DNA of 64,000 bases, from assembly GCF_012999535.1 (NCBI RefSeq), contig NZ_JABBWV010000008.1, positions 124,001 through 188,000 on the forward strand, given 5' to 3'. The translations under genes and the position numbers were made by a program. Positions 16,858 to 25,167 of this stretch are shown in pieces. Below the pieces are notes generated by a model. It had not been told where the DNA came from. It saw only the letters and a program-made list of their open reading frames with translations, and made no database searches. This stretch comes from Microbispora sp. H11081 (GTDB lineage: Bacteria; Actinomycetota; Actinomycetes; Streptosporangiales; Streptosporangiaceae). The stretch's first letter is position 1, and each line of letters opens with the position of its first letter.

Positions 16858-18048
16858 GTGCGCGACATGTCCCCGCCCCTGCACATGCTCCGGGACGGAT
16901 TCCATCCCGTGCCGGAGCTCTCCGCACTGCGCGACGACGAGGGGGTGACCCGGATCCGCACCGTGTTCGGCACCGACGCCTGGCTGGTCACCAGATTCGA
17001 GGACGTCCGTACGGTGCTGAGCCATCCCGAGCTGTTCAGCAACGCGCTCGTGCCTCCGCTCCGGCCGCCCGGCGCGCCGCCGCCCAGCGCGGAGGAGGCC
17101 GCCGCGATGCGCGCCGGCAATCTGCTCGGCTCCGACCCTCCCGAGCACACCCGGCTGCGCCGGATGCTCACGGGCGAGTTCACCATCCGTCGCATGCGGC
17201 GGCTGGAGCCCAGAGTCCGGCAGATCGTCGACGACCATCTGGACGCCATGGAGCGCGGCGGGCCGCCCGCCGATCTGGTGACGGACTTCGCCCTCCCGGT
17301 CCCCTCCCTGGTGATCTGCGAACTGCTGGGCGTGCCGTACGCCGACCGGGCCGGCTTCCAGGGGACGTCCAAGCGGATCCTGGACGTGTCCCTGCCCCCG
17401 GACGAGCGCGCGGCAGCGGCGGCGGAGGCCAGGGCGTACATCGCGGGGCTGATCAAGAAGATCAGGACCGATCCCGGTGAGGATCTGCTCGGGATGCTCG
17501 TACGCGAGCACGGCGACGAGCTGAGCGACGCCGAACTCACCGGCATCGGCACCCTGCTGCTGCTCGCCGGGCACGAGACCACGGCCAACATGCTGTCCCT
17601 GGGCACCCTCGCCCTGCTGCGGCACCCCGACCAGCTCACGCTGCTGCGCGACGAGCCGGACCGCGTGGGCGCCGCCGTCGAGGAGCTGCTGCGCTGGCTG
17701 AGCATCGTGCACTCGGGAACGGTGAAGATCACTACGTCCGAGGTCCGGCTGGGCGATAGCACCCTCGGCCCCGGCGAGACCGTCATCTGCTCTCTGCCCG
17801 CCGCCAACCGCGACCCGGAGCTCACCCAGAACCCGGACGACCTGGACATCCGCCGAGATGCCCTGGGCCACATCGCGTTCGGGCACGGCGTCCATCACTG
17901 TCTCGGTGCTCCCCTGGCCCGCATGGAGATGCACATCGCCTTCCCCGCCTTGCTGCGCAGGTTCCCCGGCCTGCGACTGGCGGGCGAGCCCCAGTTCCGC
18001 TCCCTCACCGTCGTACACGGCCTGACCACGATGCCGATCACCTGGTAG
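16858..18048 (+). CDS. Cytochrome P450
   Basis: A soluble bacterial P450 of about 396 residues. The oxygen-binding I helix is LLLAGHETTANML, the ExxR motif is in VEELLRW, and the heme ligand is Cys348 in FGHGVHHCLGAPLAR. The start is uncertain: GAGGAGG lies 4 bases before GTG 16858 and 13 before ATG 16867; I chose GTG. It resembles the CYP105/107-like monooxygenases of actinomycetes, but the substrate cannot be inferred. No ferredoxin or reductase gene is adjacent, so it must borrow electron partners. It lies 127 bases after the M20 gene and could be transcribed with it. Confidence 0.93.
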   Translation: MRDMSPPLHMLRDGFHPVPELSALRDDEGVTRIRTVFGTDAWLVTRFEDVRTVLSHPELFSNALVPPLRPPGAPPPSAEEAAAMRAGNLLGSDPPEHTRLRRMLTGEFTIRRMRRLEPRVRQIVDDHLDAMERGGPPADLVTDFALPVPSLVICELLGVPYADRAGFQGTSKRILDVSLPPDERAAAAAEARAYIAGLIKKIRTDPGEDLLGMLVREHGDELSDAELTGIGTLLLLAGHETTANMLSLGTLALLRHPDQLTLLRDEPDRVGAAVEELLRWLSIVHSGTVKITTSEVRLGDSTLGPGETVICSLPAANRDPELTQNPDDLDIRRDALGHIAFGHGVHHCLGAPLARMEMHIAFPALLRRFPGLRLAGEPQFRSLTVVHGLTTMPITW

Positions 18049-18060
18049 GCGGCAGCCGGG

Positions 18061-18105
18061 CGGCCTCCTCCCGCGCGTCGATCCACGACGATCGGGAGGA
18101 GGCCG
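18061..18105. terminator. Bidirectional hairpin between P450 and catalase
   Basis: CGGCCTCCTCCCG and CGGGAGGAGGCCG form a perfect 13-bp stem around a 19-base loop. It sits between two convergent genes and could end both transcripts. Confidence 0.75.
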
Positions 18106-18148
18106 TGGGGGCCCGGGCGGTGCCTCCGTCCTCGTACGGCGCGGAGCG

Positions 18149-20410
18149 TCAGGCGACCGAGGCGGGGAACCGCTCCCAGACCCGGTGGGCGGCCATCAGC
18201 CGCTGGACGGCGGTGAAGGTCTCCGTGGCGGAGTCACCGGACACCACGCCCGGCGTGCCGCTGAGCCCGGTCTGCGCGAGCAGTTTCGCGCCGTCGCCCC
18301 ACGCGCCGATCACCTTCGCGTGCCGCCAGCACTCGTCGATCATGAGCATGACGCGCGGGTCCACCATGGCGGTGTCGCCCGCGCCCGCCTTGGCGTCGCG
18401 CGCGGGCAGCGCGTCGGGCGCCGGCGCCGGCGCCGCCGCCAGCAGCAGCGCGTCGAACTCGATCGACCTGGCGGTGGCGAAGGTCCGCTGCACCGGCATG
18501 TCGCCCACCATCCCGCCGTGCGGCGCGATCAGCAGCGGCACCATCCCGGCGGCGAACACCGCCCTGCGCAGGTCGCGTACGCCGTCCAGGTCGGCTCCGT
18601 CCGCGACGACGACGCCGACCATGCGGCCGTCACCCGGCCACTCCTTGCCCACCTGCGAGAGCGCGGGGCTGGGCGCCGGGTCGGCGAGCGGCAGCGTCGG
18701 CTCCGGCACGGGCAGGCCGAGCCCGGTGGCGACCTCCCGGCACAGGACCGGGTCGATGTTCGCCAGGCACCGGAGCTGGCGTTCCTTGATCGCCTGCTCG
18801 TAGCACTTGCCCAGCTCGAAGGTGTAGGCGCGGATGATGTGCTCCTTCTCCACCGGCGACATGCTCAGCCAGAACAGGCGCGTCTGGCTGAAATGGTCGT
18901 CGAAGGAGACGGGGTTCGCGCGGACCTTCCGCGCCTGGGCGACCTCGACCGGCGCGTCGGTGTACGCCTTCTCCGCGTCGCCCGCGACGAACGGGTTGCC
19001 GCCGTCCAAGGAGTTCGGCCGGTACGGCGCGACGCCTGCGTGCACGGCGTGCTGGTGGAAGCCGTCGCGGAGCATGTCGTTGACCGGGCAGTGCGGACGG
19101 TTGACCGGGATCTGCGCGAAGTTCGGGCCGCCCAGCCGCGTGATCTGCGTGTCGATGTAGGAGAACAGCCGCGTCTGCAGCAGCGGGTCGTTGGTGACGT
19201 CGATTCCCGGCGGCAGATGGCCGACGTGGAAGGCGACCTGCTCGACCTCGGCGAAGAAGTTCGTGGGCGTCCGGTTGAGCGTCATCCGCCCGATCGCCTG
19301 CACCGGCACGAGCTCCTCGGGCACGATCTTCGTCGGGTCCAGCAGGTCGATGCCCTCGAACGTCTGGTCGGGAGTGTCCGGGAACACCTGGATGCCGAGC
19401 TCCCACTCCGGGTAGGCGCCGGCCTCGATCGCGTCGTAGAGGTCGCGGCGGTGGAAGTCGGGGTCCATGCCGGCCAGCAGCTGCGCCTCCTCCCAGGTGA
19501 GGGAGTGCACGCCGAGCTTGGGCTTCCAGTGGAACTTGACCAGCACCGTCCCCCCGGCCTCGTCGACCAGCCGGAAGGTGTGGACGCCGAAGCCCTCCAT
19601 CATGCGGAAGGAGCGCGGGATCCCGCGGTCCGACATGTTCCACATCGTGTGGTGCTGCGCCTCGGTGTGCAGCGAGACGAAGTCCCAGAACGTGTCGTGC
19701 GCGCTCTGCGCCTGCGGGATCTCCCGGTCCGGGTGCGGCTTGCCCGCGTGGATGACGTCGGGGAACTTGATGCCGTCCTGGATGAAAAAGACGGGGATGT
19801 TGTTGGCGACGAGGTCGAAGTTTCCCTCGTCGGTGTAGAACTTCGTGGCGAACCCACGGGTGTCACGGACAGTGTCGGCAGACCCGCGCGAACCGAGGAC
19901 GGTGGAGAACCGTACGAAGACGTCGGTCTTCTTCCCCTTCTTCAGGAACCCGGCTTTGGTCACCGCTTCCGCGGTGCCGTACGCCTCGAAGACACCGTGG
20001 GCGCCTGCGCCCCGGGCGTGGACGACACGCTCCGGGATGCGCTCGTGGTCGAAGTGCGTGATCTTCTCACGCAGGTGGTGGTCCTGCAGCAGGGTCGGAC
20101 CCCGCTCCCCCGCCTTCAGCGAGTGGTCGGTGTCACGCAGTCGCGCCCCCTGCGCGGTGGTGAGGTAGGCGCCCTGCTGCCCCTCGGCCGTGGCGGGCGC
20201 GCCGGTCTCCGCTCCGGTCGGCGTGACGGTCGCGGGAGCGCCCTGCTCCTTCTTCGGCGGCAGCGGGTCGCGCGGCGTCGTCGGCTCCTCCAAGGTCGCC
20301 GGGGCGCTGCCGGGCGAGCCGGGGACGTCCGGCGTGAGGAAGTCGCTCACCTTCTCCGCTGCGTTCTCGACGACGTCCTTGACCGCCTTCGCGGGCTTGC
20401 TGGCATCCAT
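18149..20410 (-). CDS. katE: Large-subunit monofunctional catalase (HPII/KatE type)
   Basis: A 753-residue clade-2 catalase. The distal His is in FDHERIPERVVHARG, the Asn in LVANNIPVFFIQDG, and the heme-ligand Tyr follows Arg in TRLFSYIDTQ. Unlike small catalases it has a long disordered N-terminal extension of about 90 residues. The C-terminal flavodoxin/DJ-1-like domain of about 150 residues contains GRMVGVVVADGADLDGV and KVIGAWGDGAKLL. ATG 20410 was chosen because AAAGGA lies 9 bases before it; ATG 20437 and the farther ATG 20455 are possible. It decomposes hydrogen peroxide in the cytoplasm, usually in stationary phase or sporulation. Confidence 0.93.
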   Translation of the reverse strand: MDASKPAKAVKDVVENAAEKVSDFLTPDVPGSPGSAPATLEEPTTPRDPLPPKKEQGAPATVTPTGAETGAPATAEGQQGAYLTTAQGARLRDTDHSLKAGERGPTLLQDHHLREKITHFDHERIPERVVHARGAGAHGVFEAYGTAEAVTKAGFLKKGKKTDVFVRFSTVLGSRGSADTVRDTRGFATKFYTDEGNFDLVANNIPVFFIQDGIKFPDVIHAGKPHPDREIPQAQSAHDTFWDFVSLHTEAQHHTMWNMSDRGIPRSFRMMEGFGVHTFRLVDEAGGTVLVKFHWKPKLGVHSLTWEEAQLLAGMDPDFHRRDLYDAIEAGAYPEWELGIQVFPDTPDQTFEGIDLLDPTKIVPEELVPVQAIGRMTLNRTPTNFFAEVEQVAFHVGHLPPGIDVTNDPLLQTRLFSYIDTQITRLGGPNFAQIPVNRPHCPVNDMLRDGFHQHAVHAGVAPYRPNSLDGGNPFVAGDAEKAYTDAPVEVAQARKVRANPVSFDDHFSQTRLFWLSMSPVEKEHIIRAYTFELGKCYEQAIKERQLRCLANIDPVLCREVATGLGLPVPEPTLPLADPAPSPALSQVGKEWPGDGRMVGVVVADGADLDGVRDLRRAVFAAGMVPLLIAPHGGMVGDMPVQRTFATARSIEFDALLLAAAPAPAPDALPARDAKAGAGDTAMVDPRVMLMIDECWRHAKVIGAWGDGAKLLAQTGLSGTPGVVSGDSATETFTAVQRLMAAHRVWERFPASVA

Positions 20411-20607
20411 CAGGTACGTTCCTTTACGAGCGGACATGAACAGATCCGCCCGCATACCCGCAGGTCGCGAACGGAAACCTCCGCCCGCGCCGCCCGCTCG
20501 GCGAAATGCGCCGAGACGGCAGGACCCCCGATCCGCCCGGCATCCGGATCACGGTCCCGGCAACGCTGTCATCGGGATGACGCTCGTTCAGGCAAGGCCA
20601 AGGACGA

Positions 20608-20904
20608 TCACCGGAACAAGTCCAGCCTGTCCTGCGCCCGTCTCCTGTCCTCCTCCGTGAAGAGCTCCGCGAACTCCTCCTTCAGCACGTGCGCCTCAAC
20701 AGTGAGATCGAGGCGTCCGTGGCTCCGCAGGGTTTCGAAGCCGTCCGAGATCTGGTCGCTCCACAGAAGTTGCCTTGCGGTGGCGAGTCCACCGCGTTCC
20801 GAGACCATCTGGATGAAACGGCTCGCGTTGTATCCGAGATCCCTCTTCGCAGCCTGATAAATCTCGACCATCGCGCGGTGGAACCGGCGCTCGGTCTCAT
20901 TCAC
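20608..20904 (-). CDS. Small conserved-looking protein of unknown function
   Basis: Not recognised. It is 98 residues, all predicted helix, rich in charged residues. Features are HRAMVEIYQAAKRDLGYNAS, FIQMVSERGGLATARQLL and a C-terminal acidic and basic helix ending EEDRRRAQDRLDLF. There is no signal peptide or membrane segment. Its ATG overlaps the stop of the upstream gene (ATGA), so the two are translationally coupled and probably act together. The paired zinc-finger-like partner suggests a regulatory or nucleic-acid-linked role, but this is only inferred. Confidence 0.7.
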   Translation of the reverse strand: MNETERRFHRAMVEIYQAAKRDLGYNASRFIQMVSERGGLATARQLLWSDQISDGFETLRSHGRLDLTVEAHVLKEEFAELFTEEDRRRAQDRLDLFR

Positions 20905-21533
20905 CCTTGCCCTCCTCCAGACCTACGGGGATTTCCGACCCAGGGCTGAGGAGTCCGATCAGCACGAGGACGCAAGACGCACTCGTCGCAGGTGGAGCTT
21001 ACGGGCCTACCCTCCGCGTTCAGGAGGCCGAGTTCTCGGGCGCGCTCCTGTCGGCGCGCGGTCCCATGCCCTTGTTTCCAGGGAATCTCTGTGAGTCTCC
21101 ACCAGGTCATGCCGTCCTGATCGGGGTACCGCATCAGGCGTTCGGCAGGTGTGTCGACCAACGAAGAACAGTCAGCACGGTGATGGAGAACACGGCCAGA
21201 ACCCGCGCATAAGACTTCACCTGCCGAAGGCACAAGCCCGTAAGCGTCGCCCTCGATGTACTCGACCCTGACGATCTCGCCCTCGAATGGAGAGATGGCT
21301 CCGCCGCCCGCCCCGAAGCGATGGAGGTCTATCTGACCGGGCCTGGGTCGGCAAAGCCCACATGTCTCCACAGCCATCTCGTGGATACACTCCTCAGACA
21401 CAAGACCATGCTGGCAGTTCGTCTTCGCTCCTGCCAGACCGTCCCGGCGCCTATCTCCATCGACGCCGACCGGGCTGCATAGAGCCCTTCCTTGCCAGCC
21501 CGCGCGTCGACCACGAGGGCTTCTTGCTCCCAT
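20901..21533 (-). CDS. Cys-rich unknown protein coupled to the small helical protein
   Basis: Not recognised. The convincing part begins around CQHGLVSEECIHEMAVETC and continues CGLCRP, a cluster of Cys/His pairs that looks like a small zinc finger. It is followed by a globular body (SPFEGEIVRVEYIEGDAYG, GSGRVLHHRADCSSLVDTP, MTWWRLTEIPW) and a C-terminal CDECVLRP. The start is unsure. ATG 21533 has AGGA 7 bases upstream but gives an odd basic leader; GTG 21401 or ATG 21377 would drop part of the finger. It overlaps the downstream gene by four bases. Confidence 0.55.
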   Translation of the reverse strand: MGARSPRGRRAGWQGRALCSPVGVDGDRRRDGLAGAKTNCQHGLVSEECIHEMAVETCGLCRPRPGQIDLHRFGAGGGAISPFEGEIVRVEYIEGDAYGLVPSAGEVLCAGSGRVLHHRADCSSLVDTPAERLMRYPDQDGMTWWRLTEIPWKQGHGTARRQERARELGLLNAEGRPVSSTCDECVLRPRADRTPQPWVGNPRRSGGGQG

Positions 21534-21767
21534 AGCCAATTCCTGCTGGGTGAGCTGGACGAAAACACCACCCGAGAGTGCGCTTGCTCCCCCGTTTGAT
21601 CCGGGTGCGCTGAATTCGACAGTTGGATCGCATGTCGCTTCTGGGGTTTCGTGCGATCCGCTCGCCGTCTCCGCCAATAACCTGGGCGGTCAGGGGTCGC
21701 TTTGAGAGAAATAGCACCACCGGCTGCCCACCTGCTCACCCAGGCCACCGCGGCGGCGGCCGCGTGA

Positions 21768-22001
21768 TCAGAGCAGATCGCGTAGGCGCTCGGAAGTAAG
21801 GCCAGCCTGCCGCACGATTGAGGCAAGCGTGCCGACGGCCAGGGTGTCGTGCAATGGCACGATCACTGTGCGAGTCTCGTCTTCTGCGTGCAGGCGCAGC
21901 TTGCAATGGCTGCCCTTGGTGGCCACCACCTCAAAGCCGCACTTCTCCAGCGCGCGCACTACGTCAGTGCCGGAGCAGACCGGAAACTGGCGCGGGCTCA
22001 T
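21768..22001 (-). CDS. hicA: HicA-family mRNA interferase toxin
   Basis: A 77-residue protein with the double-stranded-RNA-binding-like HicA fold: DVVRALEKCGFEVVATKGSH, then KLRLHAEDETRTVIVPLHDT and LASIVRQAGLT. The catalytic His is in KGSH. HicA toxins cleave mRNA when not bound by HicB. The ATG overlaps the stop of the upstream hicB by four bases, and this antitoxin-first order is one of the known arrangements. It lies in an accessory region with other small toxin-antitoxin-like genes, which favours acquisition by transfer. Confidence 0.9.
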   Translation of the reverse strand: MSPRQFPVCSGTDVVRALEKCGFEVVATKGSHCKLRLHAEDETRTVIVPLHDTLAVGTLASIVRQAGLTSERLRDLL

Positions 22002-22219
22002 GCCGAGCGACGGATCTCGATCGGCGCCACGATCGGCTGCTGCGCAGTCTGGGGAAAGGGCTCGTCCTCGAAGTAGAGTTCCAGGGCGTCGCGGAGGCCG
22101 GCCAAGGCCTCGTCAACCGTCCGGCCCTGACTGGCCACCTCAACCTGGACGCAGCGCGCGACGTACCAACCCTCTTCGTCGGGGGTGACGGTCGCGGTCA
22201 AGGAGACGGTCTGGCTCAT
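21998..22219 (-). CDS. hicB: HicB-family antitoxin
   Basis: A 73-residue protein starting at ATG 22219. It has the HicB partial RNase-H-like fold: LTATVTPDEEGWYVARCVQV, then EVASQGRTVDEALAGLRDAL and ELYFEDE. No DNA-binding helix-turn-helix or ribbon-helix-helix follows, so autoregulation would need another protein or the HicA-HicB complex. It neutralises HicA encoded immediately downstream. AAGGAG-like sequences are weak at the start; the distance to the next plus-strand gene is about 380 bases. Confidence 0.88.
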   Translation of the reverse strand: MSQTVSLTATVTPDEEGWYVARCVQVEVASQGRTVDEALAGLRDALELYFEDEPFPQTAQQPIVAPIEIRRSA

Positions 22220-22603
22220 GCCGTTAGCGTACGCCAGCGCGCTTCGCCGGACCCGGCAGAAGGCACACGCAACCCCTCGCGATCTCCCAGGATGTTCCCG
22301 GCACGAAAGAAGCTCACGCCGCTGCCTCGGCACCCCCGACCTCCTGCCGCGTCGGTCAGGCCGGGTCTGTCCAATCATCAACGGCTCTGCCCCGTAATCG
22401 ATGGTGGCACTATGTGATCGCCTGACATCCAAGATGCGCGGAAGATCCACAAGTCGTGGAGTGGTGTTCTCGAGGACCTGGTCATGGAGGTGGTGGCGGA
22501 CGAGCACAACCTCATCCGGGTCACGGCCCGCACGAGCGATCAACCGATGCCGTGCCCGATCTCTAGGGTGCGACGAGTCGTACGAAAACGGCGGAGAGGC
22601 GAG
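22220..22603. other. Intergenic stretch with possible gene remnant
   Basis: There is no complete gene. From about 22418 the plus-strand frame of the following TPR-like gene is open. It has coding-like GC-rich third positions (SWSGVLEDLVMEVVADEHN, LIRVTARTSDQP) but lacks an upstream start. It faintly recalls the DUF4258/BrnT class of small toxins and may be a truncated copy. Confidence 0.35.
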
Positions 22604-23245
22604 ATGAGCGCAGACGACAGAATCGAGCAGGCCAGACTGCTGTACGAGCGAGCAGTCTTCGGGGGCGACACCGACGCTATGACGGCGGCCGAGCGAGAGC
22701 TGGACGCGGTGGAGGCCGACCTCGCCCTCGCTCGGGGGCGTGTCATGCACGCGCGGTTCCTGGACAACAGGCACGAGAACCCTCACGAGTTGAGTGTGTT
22801 CGAGCGCGCGGCCGGACTCTACCGGCAGCTCGGAGACCTACGCGGTGAGGCGGAGGCCCTGTTCTGGATCGGCTGTTTCCATCAGGTCGTACGGAATGAC
22901 GACGCCGCCGCGGTTCCCGTACTGGAACAGTCTCACCGGAAATCGGTGCACGCCGGTGACGCCCTGACCGCGTCCTATGCTCTCCGGCACCTGGGAATCG
23001 CAGATCAAAGGGCGGGCCGCCTGGAGTCCGCCCGGGAACGCCTGGAGGAGTCGACACGGCTCCGCCGTGAGGTCGGGTTCCTTCCCGGCGTCGCCGCCAA
23101 CTTGATCGGACTGGCCTATGTCACCGCCGGGGAAGGCCGCCGCGACGAGGCGCTGGAATTTCTTGACGAGGCCGGCTCCATCGCCGAAGCTGCGCGGGCT
23201 TACGGCATTCTGCGCCAAGTCCAGGAGGCGCAGGCCCAACTGTAG
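22604..23245 (+). CDS. TPR-like helical repeat protein
   Basis: A 213-residue cytoplasmic protein starting at ATG 22604 with GGAGAGG just upstream. It consists of helical tetratricopeptide-like repeats: ERAAGLYRQLGDLRGEAEAL, TASYALRHLGIADQRAGRLE, LRREVGFLPGVAANLIGLAY and RDEALEFLDEAGSIAEAARA. Such repeats mediate protein contacts. No catalytic motif is seen and no enzymatic partner is adjacent. The upstream frame stays open without a start, so an earlier beginning cannot be ruled out, but the ribosome site supports this one. Confidence 0.75.
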   Translation: MSADDRIEQARLLYERAVFGGDTDAMTAAERELDAVEADLALARGRVMHARFLDNRHENPHELSVFERAAGLYRQLGDLRGEAEALFWIGCFHQVVRNDDAAAVPVLEQSHRKSVHAGDALTASYALRHLGIADQRAGRLESARERLEESTRLRREVGFLPGVAANLIGLAYVTAGEGRRDEALEFLDEAGSIAEAARAYGILRQVQEAQAQL

Positions 23246-23344
23246 AAACCGTCTTTCGCGAGTCAACTGGTGCAGCGACTGAAGGACGGCGCGTTAACCA
23301 GCAGTTCTCGCGCCGCGGGAACCGTGGTCACTCATAAGCTCAAA

Positions 23345-23391
23345 AGAGGTCACCCGCGTGGTCTCGGACGGCCTCTGAGCTGCGTGGACGA
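23345..23391 (-). repeat. Decayed duplicate of tRNA-Val 3' flank/terminator (att-like)
   Basis: The segment with GAGGTCACCCGCGTGG and GGCCTCTGAGCTGCGTGG matches 25129-25175 in the same orientation at all but about five of 47 positions. It includes the terminator stem and the first acceptor-stem bases (GCGTGGACGAT versus GCGTGGGCGAT). The rest of the tRNA is unrecognisable here. Confidence 0.6.
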
Positions 23392-23774
23392 TCGACGCGT
23401 ACCACTAAAGCAGTGAATCTCCTGGGCCTCCGCCGCCGTCACGGGAGTGCCGTCAGCTACTCGCCAATGGCCATGTTCCGACATGCCTAGTTCCTTAACC
23501 CACCGTGCTTCTTGTCGTACAGCGGGCGATCGACGCCCTCCAGCGCCCATCCTTCCGCAGGCTGCGCCTATGTGCCACGGAGCGCACGAGGCTGGGCCTG
23601 CACCACGCCTAGCGCAAGCTGAGCGGGCGGTTCACAGAACATGGTCCAACCGACTATCACATGCCGCCTGACGTGCTGAAATGTCATGGAAAACAGTCCT
23701 AGCCGCGACGCGCATACGGCGTGGGCCTCTCTCTACAGCATCAGGCCCGAAGCGCCCAGCAGGCTAGCTCCTGA

Positions 23775-23804
23775 TTACCAAAGCCCGTGTGATTTGCCGA
23801 TAAT
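23775..23804 (+). promoter_or_regulatory. Promoter for a leaderless small gene
   Basis: TTACCA (23775-23780) and GATAAT (23799-23804) are 18 bases apart. The GTG start of the next gene lies 7 bases after the -10 box and has no ribosome site, the pattern of a leaderless transcript. Confidence 0.6.
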
Positions 23805-23810
23805 GCCCCA

Positions 23811-24128
23811 GTGAATGAGAAGCGCTGCGAACGCTGTGATCTCTCTGTGGGCCTCGGCTGCTCCTGCTCAGGCCCATCAGCGACGATGTTCGTCCCCTTC
23901 GAGATCCTGATCTCGCCCAAGCGGTGCGCACACTTGCCGGACGGCTGCAATCACACGGCCGCACCGGAGCTTATGGAGAACGACTGGGGGCGGATTCGCC
24001 ACCCTCGTCCAGGGCTGTGGACCAGCATCAGCCCGGATAGCCCCGCATGGGCTCAGAGCGGCAACCTGCACAGATTTACCGAACGACGATGCGGAGACTG
24101 CAACAACACATTCCCTGGCGCCAACTGA
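23811..24128 (+). CDS. Small Cys-rich protein of unknown function, probably leaderless
   Basis: Not recognised. The 105-residue product starts at GTG placed 7 bases after a near-consensus -10 box. It carries several metal-binding-type pairs: CERCDLSVGLGCSC at the N-terminus, KRCAHLPDGCNH in the middle, and RRCGDCNN near the end. No membrane segment or signal peptide is present. Zinc-dependent folding or nucleic-acid binding is possible but unproven. It lies between the two copies of the tRNA-Val flank, so it may be cargo of an integrated element. Confidence 0.6.
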   Translation: MNEKRCERCDLSVGLGCSCSGPSATMFVPFEILISPKRCAHLPDGCNHTAAPELMENDWGRIRHPRPGLWTSISPDSPAWAQSGNLHRFTERRCGDCNNTFPGAN

Positions 24129-24161
24129 TTAGAGATCTATCGCACGGGTCGGCGTCCCTGA

Positions 24162-24530
24162 CTACTCAGCTAGGGACCGAGGATGCAGCGGCCCAGAACG
24201 AGCCCTCGGTCGGGCAGCGCCGTCTCCCGCCAGGCGGCACACTCGGCGGTCGACCCAACCAGGAAAAGCGTCCTCTATCGAAATGACCTCATCGCGCCGA
24301 TGCTCACGAACCGCTTGCTCGGCACGAGCGAAGTCCGGATCGGACACCGCAGCCGCGTGTAGCCGCCACACACGCAACAACTCACGAAGTTGCTGGAACC
24401 GCCATACCTCGTGGGCCGCATCCAACGCGCTGTGGTACTCGCTGAGAAACTGCTCGTGCCACCGCTCCGGCAGCACACGCAAGATCTCCGCAGGGTCGTC
24501 CTCGGCGTGATGCACCGGCTCAGCAGCCAT
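24162..24530 (-). CDS. DUF6247-like protein (copy 1)
   Basis: A 122-residue helical protein. Residues 10-75 share a clear pattern with the gene at 59304-59603: an LPERW..QFLSEYHSALDAAH block and QQLRELLRVWRLHAAAVSDP here, versus LPPSHRVQFRAEYDEALEAA and QVQTLLRQWRLRAIAYARP there. I recall this pattern as the actinobacterial DUF6247 family. The last 30 residues are basic and may be poorly conserved. It lies 9 bases after a broken upstream gene and is probably cotranscribed. An antitoxin-like role is suggested by the other copy's RelE-like neighbour. Confidence 0.75.
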   Translation of the reverse strand: MAAEPVHHAEDDPAEILRVLPERWHEQFLSEYHSALDAAHEVWRFQQLRELLRVWRLHAAAVSDPDFARAEQAVREHRRDEVISIEDAFPGWVDRRVCRLAGDGAARPRARSGPLHPRSLAE

Positions 24531-24539
24531 GTCCTCAGG

Positions 24540-25054
24540 CTATTGCGTGGTGCCGTCTGTCTCCTGCGATCCCACAGACGGCGATGGGCGCAGGGGCGGC
24601 ACACCCACGCGAAGCAACACCAAACCGTCGTCGTCCCATTCGGAGCGCTTCTGCGGTGGCGGCAGCTCCACGCCTGCCAACCCGGCGGTAGAGGAGAACA
24701 CCGCGCGCAGATGATCGACAAGTTCCTCGGCGCGGCGAACCGTCCGTGCGAGATCGTCCGGAGCCTCGACGCTGAGGCCGAGGACGGCCGCGCCCTCATC
24801 AGTGATCGTGATGATCGCTCCTCGGTGGTCGCGCCCTCTCAGGTAGAGCGAGAACCCGCCGCCGCTCCGGGGTCTCAACTCGTCGATCGCACACAGATCG
24901 GCATCGCTCCCCACCCCGAAAGGTAGACCCGCCGGAACGCGGCGAGCCGCTCATCACCCGGGTCATCGACATCGACGTACATGGAGATGAACCGATCGAG
25001 GATCGGTGGCCGAGGGTCCGCAACCCACACGTACGCATCGAGCCAGGGATACAC
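24540..25054 (-). pseudogene. Unknown protein gene split by a frameshift
   Basis: Two overlapping frames read like one protein. The upstream frame (GTG 25054 to stop 24875) gives VYPWLDAYVWVADPRPPILD and ends its natural-looking part at RLAAFRRVYLSGW. The second frame (GTG 24914 to stop 24540) continues VGSDADLCAIDELRPRSGGG, then FSLYLRGRDHRGAIITITDE and AEWDDDGLVLLRVG-like blocks (here SEWDDDGLVLLRVG). The switch lies near 24915-24930. It could be a disabled gene, a sequencing error or programmed frameshifting. The function is unknown; it is the probable operon partner of the DUF6247-like gene. Confidence 0.55.
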
Positions 25055-25128
25055 GGACCCGAGCGTAGATCAGCGATGCGCCGACACAACGCTCACCCGG
25101 CGAATCAGCGGACACGGGAAGACTAGAA

Positions 25129-25158
25129 GAGGCCACCCGCGTGGTGGCGGATGGCCTC
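25129..25158 (-). terminator. Terminator after tRNA-Val
   Basis: On the minus strand GAGGCCATCCGC and GCGGGTGGCCTC pair with one G-U-type mismatch, followed by TTCTAGTCTTCC. It starts ten bases after the tRNA 3' end. Confidence 0.75.
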
Positions 25159-25167
25159 TGAGCTGCG

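Larger units (their letters stand above)
23246..23810. other. Gene-poor stretch with decayed tRNA-Val flank and a truncated minus-strand gene
   Basis: No intact gene. A copy of the tRNA-Val 3' flank and terminator lies at 23345-23391. Right beside it, on the minus strand near 23410-23481, a coding-like fragment (MSEHGHWRVADGTPVTAAEA) runs straight into that copy, as if cut by an integration event. The rest shows no feature I can support, apart from the promoter at its end. Confidence 0.5.

Noticed and set aside
14748..17873. 1041-residue minus-strand frame covering LacI, M20 and P450
   Set aside because: Ser/Arg-rich low-complexity translation, antisense to three well-supported genes with overlapping start and stop codons.
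21329..21826. 165-residue minus-strand frame in the accessory region
   Set aside because: Translation is Ser/Arg-rich with no recognisable pattern, and it runs across the ends of better-supported genes.
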